Part shown: piece by piece, positions 7,967-17,766 of the stretch
Position numbering within the stretch: position 1 is the stretch's first letter
How the letters are laid out: each line of letters begins with the position of its first letter
Origin: Candidatus Sigynarchaeota archaeon
GTDB taxonomy: Archaea; Asgardarchaeota; Lokiarchaeia; Sigynarchaeales; Sigynarchaeaceae
Direction of reading: 5' to 3'
NCBI GenBank assembly: GCA_030587525.1
Contig: JAUQYW010000716.1
Span: forward strand, 1-31,800
DNA: 31,800 nt
The notes under the pieces: generated by a model
What the model saw: only the letters and a program-made list of their open reading frames with translations
Databases searched by the model: none
Told to the model about the DNA's origin: nothing
Made by a program: the position numbers and the translations under genes

Positions 7967-10900
7967 TCATGTTTTACTGGTCATTTTCACCAAATCTTCG
8001 GCTTTTTTCTTGTAATTCTCCGCCAAGGTCGTATCGCCGATCTTTTCGGCAATCCCGATCATTTCTTGCAACGATGCCATTGCCCCGTTGTAATCCTTGG
8101 TGTCAAGAGCCATCTTGATCCACCCTTTCAGGTCTTGCAGCCGGTTTCGACATGCCGTGATTTCCTCCGCGGTGAGTGGTGCTGGTTGCTTCGGCTTGAG
8201 TTCGGTTTCGCCTTGACTTTTCAAAGGAAGTTCCTGGTATTTCGTGACGGGCTGCCCTGCAGTTTTCTTGCCCTTTTTCGTGGGTAATTTCTTCGCGGGA
8301 GCGACGCCCTCCACGTCTATCGAATGCTCCATGCGGCGGGTGACGAAGAAACCGACTGCGATCCCGCCGATGATCATGAGCGCGGAGATACCGAGCACCC
8401 AATTGAGAGGGTTTGAGCCTGGGCCAAGATTGTCTGCTGGTGCATCGTAGGTGCATATGAACACGAGCATTTGATCGCTCATGAGCTGGAATTCGTCGAT
8501 CGCAAAGATGTGCACGTAGATCGCGCCACGAAATATCGATTGGTTCGTGATGTACCGGTAACACAAGGCTGCATAGGGCGCGGAGACCCGCGACATCTCG
8601 AGCAAGTCGGACTTGTAGAGGCCGGTACCCATATAGACAAAGTACGTCTGGAAACCACCGTCGGCATCAGGAGCCGGCGACCAGCGCACCACGGGGATGA
8701 GGAATACCCCCGCGGTGCTGTCGAGGAACGCGTTCGAGCAAATTCCTGGTTTCGAATTCTGAATTTCGACCATCGAAGAGTTTACCGGCAATCCTTGCAC
8801 TTCACCATCGGAAACCGCAGCACACACGATGATGCTATCATAGCATTTAAAGTAATGGCGGAGTGGATCGTAAAAAAACGGTCCGGTGAACGCCAAGCTG
8901 TAATTTCCACCTAGGGGTGCGACGTACCAGTTGAATGACAAGGTGATCGGGTCGTTATCCGGGTCAACGGTGGTCACGCTCGGGTAGAGGGTCTCGTTTT
9001 GCAGGTACTGCGAGCCGTTGATGACGATGCTGATGTCTGTGATAACCGGTGCCGTGTTGCTGATGATGATGGATGGCGTTGACATGGTCCCGCTCATTGC
9101 GCCCCGGTAATCAACAGCCCGGATCCTGCACGCGACATTGTCGTGCTTGTTAAAGTAGGTGCCGTTGAGGAGGATGGGTGCCGAAACCGTGTTCGTGACC
9201 CCAGAGAAAACGACGACCGTGTTGACAACCCAATCATACGCCCAGTAGCCGTCGTCCATCGAGTTGATGTCATCCCAGCCCGACGGCACCGCTTCGATCG
9301 TGCTTGTTTCGTAGGCCGTGGTTGTGTTGAGGACGCAACCCGTGAACGTGGGTGCAGTGTTTAGAATGATTAATGCTTCCTCTAGCGTGTCCGAGAAATT
9401 GACACCATCATAGGCGCGGATCTGGACCAGATAATTACCCTGGATGAGCTCTGTCCCTATAATGAATGACCTGACCGTGCCCGTGGATTGCCAGATCACG
9501 ACGTCCATACCCGCGTTCACCCAGTAGAGGTTAAAAAGATAGGTGACGGTTTGACCGTCTGGTTCCGTGGCTGCTGTCCACGTAATGGTCGGGAACGGGT
9601 TCAGCGTCGAATCTGGCGAGATGAAATTGCCCGGCAGCGTCCAGTAGGGCACCGAGTTGGTCGTATTCAGGTAGTCCTGGAACAAGGATGAGTTGATCGT
9701 GCCGTCCCACGCCACAAGCTGCACGATGTATGACTTGTTCGTGAGCAATGGAGATAACACTTGATAGGAGGGTGCTGCGCACAGCTGCCACCCGATGATG
9801 ATCTGGATCGGGTTCGTGCCGTTCACGAGCTGGAAGTAATAGCTCAGCGGGTCGCTGTCAGGATCCGTTGCGCCGCTCCAAGTGATCAAGGGGGACAAGC
9901 TCGAGGTCTGGCGAGGCGTCATCGTGGTCGGTGCTGTCGGCTGCGAATTGCTAATGATCAATGCAGACGAATTCAAGGCCGTGCCACTGCTGGTGCCGTC
10001 GAATGGCGTGATTTCCACGATGATCGAATTGGCTTTGATAAAGTATAACGGAGCGAGCGTGATGCCTGTTTGTCCAGGGATCACGATGCCATTGTTAAAC
10101 CATCGGTACGTGTAGTCCGCACTGTCGCCATCCAAGTCGTTCCAACCGCTTGCGGTTGCGATCAGCGTGCTGGTCTTGTAAGCTAGAATTGGTGCAATGT
10201 CGACCACTGAGATCGAAGGCGCAGAGTTCTGGATAGTTGTCGTCGACGAGTTGACCGGCGTGCCCGACGCGGTGCCATCGAACGGCGTGATCTCGACGAT
10301 GATCGTGTTGCCCTTGTTGAAATTGGCGTTGCCGAGCGTGCTGGCCGTCTGTCCGGCGATGACCGCGCCGTTCCTGAACCAGCGGTACGTGTATCCCGCG
10401 GCGTCGCCGTCGGCATCGCTCCAGCCACTCGCGGTCGCGGTCAGCGTGCTCGTCTTGTAGGCGGGCGACGGCGTGATGGTCGCGGTCGTGATGGACGGCG
10501 CCGAGTTCTGGATAGTTGTCGTCGACGAGTTGACCGGCGTGCCCGACGCGGTGCCATCGAACGGCGTGATCTCGACGATGATCGTGTTGCCCTTGTTGAA
10601 ATTAGCGTTGCCGAGCGTGCTGGCCGTCTGTCCGGCGATGACCGCGCCGTTCCTGAACCAGCGGTACGTGTACCCCGCAGCGTCGCCGTCGGCATCGCTC
10701 CAGCCGCTAGCCGTTGCTGTCAAGGTGCTCGTCTTGTAGGCGGGCGACGGCGTGATGGTCGCGGTCGTGATGGAGGGTGCAGAATTTTGAATCACGACTC
10801 CCGACGAGTTTCGTGGCGTGCCCGACGCGGTACCATCGAACGGCGTGATCTCGACGATGATCGTGTTGCCCTTGTTGAAATTGGCGTTGCCGAGCGTGCT

Positions 10901-13900
10901 GGACGTCTGTCCGGCGATGACCGCGCCGTTCCTGAACCAGCGGTACGTGTACCCAGCAGCGTCGCCGTCGGCATCGATCCAGCCGCTAGCCGTTGCTGTC
11001 AAGGTGCTCGTCTTGTAGGCGGGCGACGGCGTGATGGTCGCGGTCGTGATGGACGGCGCCGAGTTCTGGATCGTGATGGCCGACGAGTTGACGGGCGTGC
11101 CCGACGCGGTGCCATCGAACGGCGTGATCTCGACGATGATAGCGTTGCCCTTGTTGAAATTAGCGTTGCCGAGCGTGCTGGCCGTCTGTCCCGCGATGAC
11201 CGCGCCGTTCCTGAACCAGCGGTACGTGTATCCCGCGGCGTCGCCGTCGGCATCGCTCCAGCCGCTAGCCGTTGCTGTCAAGGTGCTCGTCTTGTAGGCG
11301 GGCGACGGCGTGATGGTCGCGGTCGTGATGGACGGCGCCGAGTTCTGGATCGTGACGACCGAGGAGTTTCGCGGCGTCCCATAACCGAATCCATCATATG
11401 GCGTGATCTCGACGATGATGGTGTTGCCCTTGTTGAAATTTGCGTTGCCGAGCGTGCTGGCCGTCTGTCCTGCGATGACCACGCCGTTCCTGAACCAACG
11501 GTACGTGTATCCGGCCGGATCACCATCGATGTCTGACCAGCCATTCGGCACCGCGGTTAACGTGCTGGTCTTGTAAGCAGTGGAGGGGGATATATTTGCT
11601 CCAGTTATCGATGGTAAAGAATTGACTATCTGGAACGTGGCACCATTATTCACGCTCAAGCTTTCGCCTAGCGTGTTGTTAGCGAAATAATCGACGTAAT
11701 ACGTGCGTCGCGGTTGCCCTCCGGAATTCCAGGTGCCGGAATACGTGCCGTTGCCTAGGCTCGTCAGCGTGATCGTCGCGATCGGCGTTTCGTCAGGCGC
11801 TTCGATGTAGGCATATACTCTCGAAATTGGATTTGCAGAGCCCACGTCCGCGTGGATCGTGAAAGTCGTGCTGATCGGCCCCGACCCAGGCATCACGTGC
11901 GTGTTCGTGATCGACACACCGCTGGCGATAAGGTTGATCTCCCAGATCAAGCTGCGGCGCTCCTCGCTTTGCCCGTCCGAGCTCGCGTTGGCGATGATAT
12001 AGCATTTCTGGCCAGGCAGATTTGGCAAGGTGATCGTGTCGGAGAATATCCCTGCTGCTCCCGATTTCGCGACCGAATTCCACCGGTTCACGTGGCCGGG
12101 CACGCACGCATCCGTCACGATCTTGTACCGGTTCACCGTGATGTCAATGTCATCGAAAAATGCGCAAATGCCCTCGGTAGCGTCCTGGGATCCAGCTCGC
12201 GGGTCGGAAACCGCCCCGAGCTCGAGGTAATACCAGCCCGACCCCGAGACAAGCGCGGTGACGTTGATACTTTCCGTGCCGGAATATGACTTGGCGCCTG
12301 CACCATTTGCCGTTGTCCAATAGATAACATCGGCGGCTGCATCCCCACCTTGTGCCCCGGTTCCTTGCAGGTAGGTCATGCCTCCTGCTACCGAGCCGAA
12401 CCGTGCTTTCACGTACAATGCTTCCTCGGTCTCGTCACCTGCCGAGAGGATGATGACCCGATCGTATGCCCACCATTTAAAGCCAACGGTCACGGATCTC
12501 AAACCTAAACCCGCATCGACATAAAACTTGATGCCGAAGGCACCCGAGTCAATAGATGTATTTGCAAGACCACCAACCTCGACCTCTATCGAATGGGGAA
12601 CTTGCGAGTGCGGTAATGGGCCGGAATTTCCATCCGGATCGTGGAACGTTGTCATGGCACCCGTGGATGCTGCTACGTAACCGAGGTTGCGTGCCCAGTC
12701 CCACCCGTCATCTGCACCCGCGGCTCCGAAAGTGTTGCCTGTCGTGTAGAAGTACCCATTGGAACCAACCGTATCAAAAGTGATCGGCGAGCCGCCATAC
12801 GAGTCGAGCGGCCGTTGTGGCGAAAGCATGCGCGTGCCATTCGTCCAGTACAATTGCGTCTTGTCGATGGTGTAAACACGAGCCCCGTTTACCGTCCACG
12901 TGACCGGCAAAGCTGATCCCACATTTTGCGTTGATCCATTTATTAAATTCGTGATTTGAACCGTGGGCGGCATATAATTGTTGATCTTGGCCAACCGCGA
13001 GCTATACTTCGTCACTGCGGGGATATCGTTGTTGATGACCCGAGCTGTCAGCGTAACCGTTGAACCTTCCGTATACCCCGAAAAATCGACGAGCGCCCGC
13101 CACGTGGTGCCGGATTGGAACACGCCTGTAACCCAAGCGCCACCATTCACTTGAACATCGACGGCCGTGATCGCGGAATCCGCGTCCGAGGCGCTCATCA
13201 AGACCGCGAAATTGTTACCGTACACGTCACCATTCTCGACCGGCGTCGTGATGTTGACGATCGGATCTGCAATGACTTGGATATGCAAGACCGGAGAGTA
13301 CCAGTATTCCGTGTTAGTCATGCTTTCCGTGCCGTCCGTGCCGGCGATGTTCTCGGACCAGCTCGCGCCGGCAGGCGTGCGTTCGCGAAGCATGCGCAAG
13401 TAAGTATTTTTCGTGTATACCGATCCGCCGGTCAAGTTCCCTTTGCTCCAGGCATAAGCCGAGTCGACCTTTGCCCGGGCCACGAAATAGTAATGGCCAG
13501 GGGTTGAGGGCAACGTGATGGTCTGCTGGAACCACGTGCCGCTCGTCGTCTTCCCGTCGAGGCCTGCATTCCAACCGGTGCCGCCAACCCATTTTTTATT
13601 GTACGTGGTGTTTGAGGTCGTCGTGTAAGAATACGTGGTCTTAGGATTCGTGTTCGTGCCCCACTGCACGCGGGTATCATCGCACACGAGGCTCCCGTTG
13701 ACTTGCCATTTCAGCGTGATCTGGCTTCCTTGCAAGATCTTCGAATGATTAGCCGGCGTCATTATCTTGTCCCAGCGAATGTATGGCTGTGCCATGTCGA
13801 TGAAGTATAACATTTGGCGTTTGGCGCCGGCAACCCAGCACGCGGTCGGCGTCGACGAGTCGTCGCCGAATTCTCCCGCTGGAGTGTTCTTGGTGGTCGA

Positions 13901-15049
13901 GTATTCTATCGTGCACCAGAAGGATCCCGCCCCAGGATAGACACCGTCATTCTCCGTGTAGGCATAACTATCAGGCTCGTTACTCGAATACATGAACGTG
14001 TCCTGGCAGCCGGACGCAGAATACCAGTGCCCGCCGGGACAGAAATTGCCTTGATACGAACCACCTGAACCAAAATAACCGTCGGGCGTATTTCCCGTGT
14101 AATTGATCATCATTGACAAGAATGAATCGAACCAATAGTAATCTGGCGGAGCATAAGTCTGGGTGGTACTCTTTCTCGCCGGAAGCGAGTACGTCGCTGC
14201 GATCGTTCTGCCCGTCACACCAGAACGAATAGAATCCATGGGATAACACACGAAATGGGCGCCGTCGTGAGCCCCAACACCGACACGTACCTGGTGGTGG
14301 TTGAGGAATTCCCTGATGCATTGCTCGTTCCGCGTTGCCATGGAAGGTGATGTTTCCACGTTCCAGTCGAAGTTTCGGTTCATATCCCTTCCGGTCTGGT
14401 CTTGCCGCACGTTCCTCACGATGCCGTCCGGATTGAACGCGGGAAGGACGTAAATCTCCCGGTTGTTGATGAGCCATTGGAGGTACTCGTTCTCGAAGCC
14501 ATTATAATTGGTATCCGGGGGAACCCTGCCAGTATAGCCCACCGAATACCGCAAAAACCAGTCTGCGAACCAGATCAGTGCAGATGGCGATGTTTGTTCA
14601 TCGCCGTGGATACCACCTTGAAGCAAAACTTCTGGCTTGTGTAATCCAAGAGATTCATTCGTGATGCGGAGCACGTACATGTCATATGTACCGCCACCAG
14701 TTTTCGGGATTCCTGGAACCGAATAGAGCGTGTTCAAATCGATGAGCTCGGCATAGTTCGGGAATAAGGTAGCCAGGCTAGTCAACTTGGTTACCATACC
14801 CGCGTAGTCAGTCCCGTATTTCGTATAATCAACGACTGGCGGGGCGCTCGACACGGGTCCGCCGTCATCGCTGATCGGAACTAGATTTACCACAAAACAA
14901 CCTGCAACGGTTGCCACCATAATGAATGTAAACAATCCCACGATTTTTCCTTTTGATTTCGTTATTTGTCTCAATTTATCCACCTTGAGTTTGGGTTCCT
15001 TGCCGTTTTTTTGTTTGAATTTGAAGTTTGATTTCGTGCCATGAATCAT
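7967..15049 (-). CDS. Giant surface M14 zinc carboxypeptidase with Ig-like repeats and cytoplasmic tail
   Basis: A 2360-residue protein. After a very basic N-terminus, a signal/anchor helix lies at about 36-54. An M14 domain follows (about 75-425) with Zn ligands H148 and E151 in GIHGDEQ and H261 in GAHDGAH. MNRNFDW is at 223-229 and the catalytic Glu382 is in TIEYSTTKNTP, so it should be an active carboxypeptidase T-like enzyme. Next come several beta-sandwich modules, six tandem 93-residue Ig-like repeats, about five degenerate modules, and one transmembrane helix (NPLNWVLGISALMIIGG onwards). A cytoplasmic Lys-rich linker then leads to a C-terminal helical hairpin of TPR type. The ATG at 15049 overlaps the ATPase stop (ATGA), indicating translational coupling; a TTG at 14974 with AAGGTG 6 nt upstream is an alternative. 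Likely role: trimming peptides at the cell surface for the upstream ABC importer. Confidence 0.88.
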   Translation of the reverse strand: MIHGTKSNFKFKQKNGKEPKLKVDKLRQITKSKGKIVGLFTFIMVATVAGCFVVNLVPISDDGGPVSSAPPVVDYTKYGTDYAGMVTKLTSLATLFPNYAELIDLNTLYSVPGIPKTGGGTYDMYVLRITNESLGLHKPEVLLQGGIHGDEQTSPSALIWFADWFLRYSVGYTGRVPPDTNYNGFENEYLQWLINNREIYVLPAFNPDGIVRNVRQDQTGRDMNRNFDWNVETSPSMATRNEQCIREFLNHHQVRVGVGAHDGAHFVCYPMDSIRSGVTGRTIAATYSLPARKSTTQTYAPPDYYWFDSFLSMMINYTGNTPDGYFGSGGSYQGNFCPGGHWYSASGCQDTFMYSSNEPDSYAYTENDGVYPGAGSFWCTIEYSTTKNTPAGEFGDDSSTPTACWVAGAKRQMLYFIDMAQPYIRWDKIMTPANHSKILQGSQITLKWQVNGSLVCDDTRVQWGTNTNPKTTYSYTTTSNTTYNKKWVGGTGWNAGLDGKTTSGTWFQQTITLPSTPGHYYFVARAKVDSAYAWSKGNLTGGSVYTKNTYLRMLRERTPAGASWSENIAGTDGTESMTNTEYWYSPVLHIQVIADPIVNITTPVENGDVYGNNFAVLMSASDADSAITAVDVQVNGGAWVTGVFQSGTTWRALVDFSGYTEGSTVTLTARVINNDIPAVTKYSSRLAKINNYMPPTVQITNLINGSTQNVGSALPVTWTVNGARVYTIDKTQLYWTNGTRMLSPQRPLDSYGGSPITFDTVGSNGYFYTTGNTFGAAGADDGWDWARNLGYVAASTGAMTTFHDPDGNSGPLPHSQVPHSIEVEVGGLANTSIDSGAFGIKFYVDAGLGLRSVTVGFKWWAYDRVIILSAGDETEEALYVKARFGSVAGGMTYLQGTGAQGGDAAADVIYWTTANGAGAKSYSGTESINVTALVSGSGWYYLELGAVSDPRAGSQDATEGICAFFDDIDITVNRYKIVTDACVPGHVNRWNSVAKSGAAGIFSDTITLPNLPGQKCYIIANASSDGQSEERRSLIWEINLIASGVSITNTHVMPGSGPISTTFTIHADVGSANPISRVYAYIEAPDETPIATITLTSLGNGTYSGTWNSGGQPRRTYYVDYFANNTLGESLSVNNGATFQIVNSLPSITGANISPSTAYKTSTLTAVPNGWSDIDGDPAGYTYRWFRNGVVIAGQTASTLGNANFNKGNTIIVEITPYDGFGYGTPRNSSVVTIQNSAPSITTATITPSPAYKTSTLTATASGWSDADGDAAGYTYRWFRNGAVIAGQTASTLGNANFNKGNAIIVEITPFDGTASGTPVNSSAITIQNSAPSITTATITPSPAYKTSTLTATASGWIDADGDAAGYTYRWFRNGAVIAGQTSSTLGNANFNKGNTIIVEITPFDGTASGTPRNSSGVVIQNSAPSITTATITPSPAYKTSTLTATASGWSDADGDAAGYTYRWFRNGAVIAGQTASTLGNANFNKGNTIIVEITPFDGTASGTPVNSSTTTIQNSAPSITTATITPSPAYKTSTLTATASGWSDADGDAAGYTYRWFRNGAVIAGQTASTLGNANFNKGNTIIVEITPFDGTASGTPVNSSTTTIQNSAPSISVVDIAPILAYKTSTLIATASGWNDLDGDSADYTYRWFNNGIVIPGQTGITLAPLYFIKANSIIVEITPFDGTSSGTALNSSALIISNSQPTAPTTMTPRQTSSLSPLITWSGATDPDSDPLSYYFQLVNGTNPIQIIIGWQLCAAPSYQVLSPLLTNKSYIVQLVAWDGTINSSLFQDYLNTTNSVPYWTLPGNFISPDSTLNPFPTITWTAATEPDGQTVTYLFNLYWVNAGMDVVIWQSTGTVRSFIIGTELIQGNYLVQIRAYDGVNFSDTLEEALIILNTAPTFTGCVLNTTTAYETSTIEAVPSGWDDINSMDDGYWAYDWVVNTVVVFSGVTNTVSAPILLNGTYFNKHDNVACRIRAVDYRGAMSGTMSTPSIIISNTAPVITDISIVINGSQYLQNETLYPSVTTVDPDNDPITLSFNWYVAPLGGNYSLAFTGPFFYDPLRHYFKCYDSIIVCAAVSDGEVQGLPVNSSMVEIQNSKPGICSNAFLDSTAGVFLIPVVRWSPAPDADGGFQTYFVYMGTGLYKSDLLEMSRVSAPYAALCYRYITNQSIFRGAIYVHIFAIDEFQLMSDQMLVFICTYDAPADNLGPGSNPLNWVLGISALMIIGGIAVGFFVTRRMEHSIDVEGVAPAKKLPTKKGKKTAGQPVTKYQELPLKSQGETELKPKQPAPLTAEEITACRNRLQDLKGWIKMALDTKDYNGAMASLQEMIGIAEKIGDTTLAENYKKKAEDLVKMTSKT
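9950..11623 (-). repeat. Six tandem 279-bp repeats encoding Ig-like modules
   Basis: Exactly six units of 279 bp (93 residues), each beginning NSxPSI and containing KTSTL, DxDGD, YTYRWFxNG and IIVEITPxDG. Unit limits on the plus strand: 9950-10228, 10229-10507, 10508-10786, 10787-11065, 11066-11344 and 11345-11623. The central four are near-identical at DNA level and two encode the same protein sequence; the outermost units have diverged. This indicates recent duplication or homogenisation. The DxDGD loop suggests calcium binding between modules. The array lies inside the M14 gene and keeps its frame. Confidence 0.9.
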
Positions 15050-16986
15050 CCCCACGGGCACGACGTGGGAAATACTATGCATAACACTTGCAACATAATG
15101 AAGAACAGGACAATTTGCGCGATGCCCGAACAGAGACCAAACTTGGCCTTGAAACTCGCGTTCGGGTGCCGTGGCATGATGTTCAGCACGCGTGCCGAAA
15201 AAATGATGGCGAGCGGCCCGGTCACGATCCAACATATGAACGGGATGATCAGCGTGACACCGAGCACGAAGCTTGCATGTGCAAGAATGTTTGCCTCGTT
15301 GAACCGGCTCGTTTCATCGATGAACACCTTGTATTTCTTGTATTCCTCGTTGATGCTTTTCTGGTCATATTCCGGCGGCTGGAAGCTCGCGGGTGGTGCC
15401 TTGCCCCTGAGCAACTTGCTCGCGTTCAGGAATTGCCACGTGCGTTCCTTTTGCGGGCTCGTGAACACCTGGGCCGGGTCACCTTGCTCCCAGATCTTTC
15501 CCTGGTCGAGGAAAAACACGCGGGTGCCGACCTTTTTTGCAAAATCGATCTCGTGCGTGACGACGAGCATGGTCATGCCTTCGTGGGCGATGCCCTCCAT
15601 GACCGCGAGCACCTCGCCGATGAGCTGGGGATCGAGTGCCGAGGTCGGCTCGTCAAACAAGATGATCTTCGGGTCTTGCGCGAGCGCGCGGGCGATGGCG
15701 ACGCGTTGTTTCTGGCCGCCTGACAATTCCGCGGGCATCGCATGCACTTTTTCCGACATACCCACCTTCCTGAGAGCGAGCTTTGCTTTTTCGTCGGCCT
15801 TGTCTTGTGGATACCCCTTCACCTTACGCAGCGCCAGCGAGACGTTGTCGAGCACGCTCATGTGCGGGAACAGCTCGAAGTGCTGGAAAACGAAGCCGAT
15901 GTCCTGGCGCACCTTTTCGAGCTCCACGCCGGTTTTGTAAATGTTCACGCCGTTGATGAGAACATCCCCATACGATGGTGTCGTGAGGCCGTTCAAGCAG
16001 CGAATCAAGGAGCTCTTTCCCGTTCCGGATGGCCCCAAAATGCACAGCACGTCGCCCTTGTAGACCTCGAACGATATACCCTTGATGACGCGGACCTCAT
16101 CTTCCTTTCCATGATTGTAATTGAGGTACAAGTTCTTGACCTTGATGATCGGGACCTCGTCGACCTTTGCCCTCGGTTGTTGCTGCGACTCGGTGATTTC
16201 CTCGCCAAGCAAGTGGCTTGCGTGCAAGAATTCCCGAGTCCGTTCCTCGCGAGGGTTTGACAAGATCACGTCGGGAGTTCCTTGCTCCCAGATCTTCCCT
16301 TGATCGAGATACAGTACGCGTTTGCAGACACGCCGGGCGAAATCGAGCTCATGCGTGACGACGAGCATAGTCATGCCTTCCCGGGCGATATCTTCCATGA
16401 CCTTGAGCACCTCGCCGATGAGCTCCGGGTCCAGCGCGCTCGTAGGCTCGTCGAACAGGATGATCTTTGGATCCTGTGCGAGTGCACGGGCGATGGCAAC
16501 GCGCTGCTTTTGCCCCCCGGATAGATCGGCCGGCATCATGCGCGATTTTTCGGCCATGCCGACTTTCTTCAACGCGATCATAGCTTTGTCCTCGGCAATT
16601 TGAACCGGAACGTGCTTGACCTTTCTCAAAGCAAGCGACACGTTGTCGAGCACGCTCATGTGCGGGAAGAGCTCGAAATGTTGGAAAACGAAGCCGATAT
16701 CCTGGCGGATCGCGTGTATATCCTCTTTCGGGCTGTATATATCGATGCCGTTGATGAAGACATGACCCTTCGTCGGCCTGGTGAGCCCGTTCAAGCACCG
16801 GATCAAGGAGCTTTTTCCCGTGCCGGATGGCCCGAGGATGCAGATTACTTCGCCCCGGTTCACGTCGAACGACATGCCTTTAAGCACGTGGAGCTCATTC
16901 GCCTTGCCACGATTATAATCGAGGAACAAGTCCCGGACCTGGATGATGGGTTGGGGTGGATTATATGCCATTTCCTGGGCGATCAC
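15046..16986 (-). CDS. Double-domain amino-acid ABC transporter ATPase with C-terminal membrane tail
   Basis: 646 residues with two complete GlnQ/HisP-type nucleotide-binding domains in one chain. NBD1 (about 14-262) has GPSGTGKSS at 52-60, LSGGQKQR at 155-162 and ILFDEPTSALDP at 176-187. NBD2 (about 279-528) has the same motifs at 318-326, 421-428 and 442-453. Both switch histidines (VVTHE) are present, so both sites look active. The halves are very similar, pointing to an internal duplication. Usual family members have one NBD and no membrane segment. Here residues 565-600 and 617-640 are hydrophobic, so the pair would be tethered to the membrane. The GTG at 16986 overlaps the permease stop (GTGA) with GGAAGAG 6 nt upstream; an ATG at 16971 is possible. 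The ATGA overlap with the M14 gene follows. Confidence 0.85.
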   Translation of the reverse strand: MIAQEMAYNPPQPIIQVRDLFLDYNRGKANELHVLKGMSFDVNRGEVICILGPSGTGKSSLIRCLNGLTRPTKGHVFINGIDIYSPKEDIHAIRQDIGFVFQHFELFPHMSVLDNVSLALRKVKHVPVQIAEDKAMIALKKVGMAEKSRMMPADLSGGQKQRVAIARALAQDPKIILFDEPTSALDPELIGEVLKVMEDIAREGMTMLVVTHELDFARRVCKRVLYLDQGKIWEQGTPDVILSNPREERTREFLHASHLLGEEITESQQQPRAKVDEVPIIKVKNLYLNYNHGKEDEVRVIKGISFEVYKGDVLCILGPSGTGKSSLIRCLNGLTTPSYGDVLINGVNIYKTGVELEKVRQDIGFVFQHFELFPHMSVLDNVSLALRKVKGYPQDKADEKAKLALRKVGMSEKVHAMPAELSGGQKQRVAIARALAQDPKIILFDEPTSALDPQLIGEVLAVMEGIAHEGMTMLVVTHEIDFAKKVGTRVFFLDQGKIWEQGDPAQVFTSPQKERTWQFLNASKLLRGKAPPASFQPPEYDQKSINEEYKKYKVFIDETSRFNEANILAHASFVLGVTLIIPFICWIVTGPLAIIFSARVLNIMPRHPNASFKAKFGLCSGIAQIVLFFIMLQVLCIVFPTSCPWG

Positions 16987-17741
16987 AGCAAGCTCTTCCT
17001 CCCTTTCACGCCGTACCCGGCAATTGCCAGTTTTTTCTCGATCACGCGGGATACCGTGGCGAGCGCGTAGCAGATGATGAAGTAGATCATGGCGTTCGTG
17101 ATGTAAATCTCGAAGATCTGGCCGGGAAACTCCGACGTGAGGCTTTGCGCGATGCTCGCGAGTTCCAAGACCCCGATGGCCAGCGCCAGAGACGTGTCCT
17201 TGATCACGATGACGAACTCGTTGATGAGCGGCGGGATAACCATGCGCAGCGTTTGCGGGAGCAAGATGGTCGAGATGACCTGCCCCTTGCGCAAGCCAAG
17301 CGATAGACCCGCTTCGGTCTGCCCCGTGGGGATGGCATTGACGCCAGCCCTGATGATTTCCGCTTGATAACCGCCGGAGTTGATGCCGATCGCGGTGATG
17401 CCAGCAATCAAGGCGGGATTAATCGCGACACCAAACAACCCGCTTAATCCATCGAAAAAGTCGAAGCCCGTTATGGATTGCCAGATGCTCGGGAATGCAT
17501 AACGCCAGATCAAGATTTGAACGATCAGCGGCACGCCGCGCACGATCTCGATGTATATAGCGCATAGTTTCGAGATGAAACTCCCTCCAAACGTGCGTCC
17601 CGTGCCGGATAAAATGCCGAGAGTAAAGCCGATGGCGATGCCGCATCCCGCCATGAGTAACGTGGTACCCAATCCTTGCGCGAACCGCGGCAATGCTGTT
17701 CCGAACAAGAATACGCCAAAATCGATGATTGGATTTGCCAT
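16983..17741 (-). CDS. Polar amino-acid ABC transporter permease (HisM/GlnP type)
   Basis: A 252-residue inner-membrane permease with about five to six hydrophobic helices. Family features include the GLGTTLLMA start, the IYIEIVRGVPLIVQIL segment, INSGGYQAEIIRAG, and the ATPase-coupling EAA loop EAGLSLGLRKGQVISTI followed by LPQTLRMVIPP. It would form the channel, as a homodimer because only one permease gene is present. The ATG at 17741 has AGAGG 8 nt upstream; the longer open frame upstream overlaps the binding-protein gene in a non-homologous stretch and is not used. It lies 25 nt downstream of the binding protein and overlaps the ATPase start by four nt, so the three form one transcript. 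Confidence 0.9.
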   Translation of the reverse strand: MANPIIDFGVFLFGTALPRFAQGLGTTLLMAGCGIAIGFTLGILSGTGRTFGGSFISKLCAIYIEIVRGVPLIVQILIWRYAFPSIWQSITGFDFFDGLSGLFGVAINPALIAGITAIGINSGGYQAEIIRAGVNAIPTGQTEAGLSLGLRKGQVISTILLPQTLRMVIPPLINEFVIVIKDTSLALAIGVLELASIAQSLTSEFPGQIFEIYITNAMIYFIICYALATVSRVIEKKLAIAGYGVKGRKSLL

Positions 17742-17766
17742 GTTTTTTTCCTCTTGATTTTGTTTT

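Noticed and set aside
10787..11536. Plus-strand ORF of 249 codons and similar ones across 9950-11620
   Set aside because: They are antisense shadows of the M14 repeats, Arg- and Asp-rich and repeating with the same 279-bp period. No start signal or domain is present.
9950..11623. CRISPR-like array
   Set aside because: Units are 279 bp without short repeats and variable spacers, and they keep an open frame inside a protein gene.
15050..15235. Longer N-terminus of the M14 protein
   Set aside because: It would overlap the membrane tail of the ATPase by 190 nt. The ATGA overlap start at 15049 is the economical choice.
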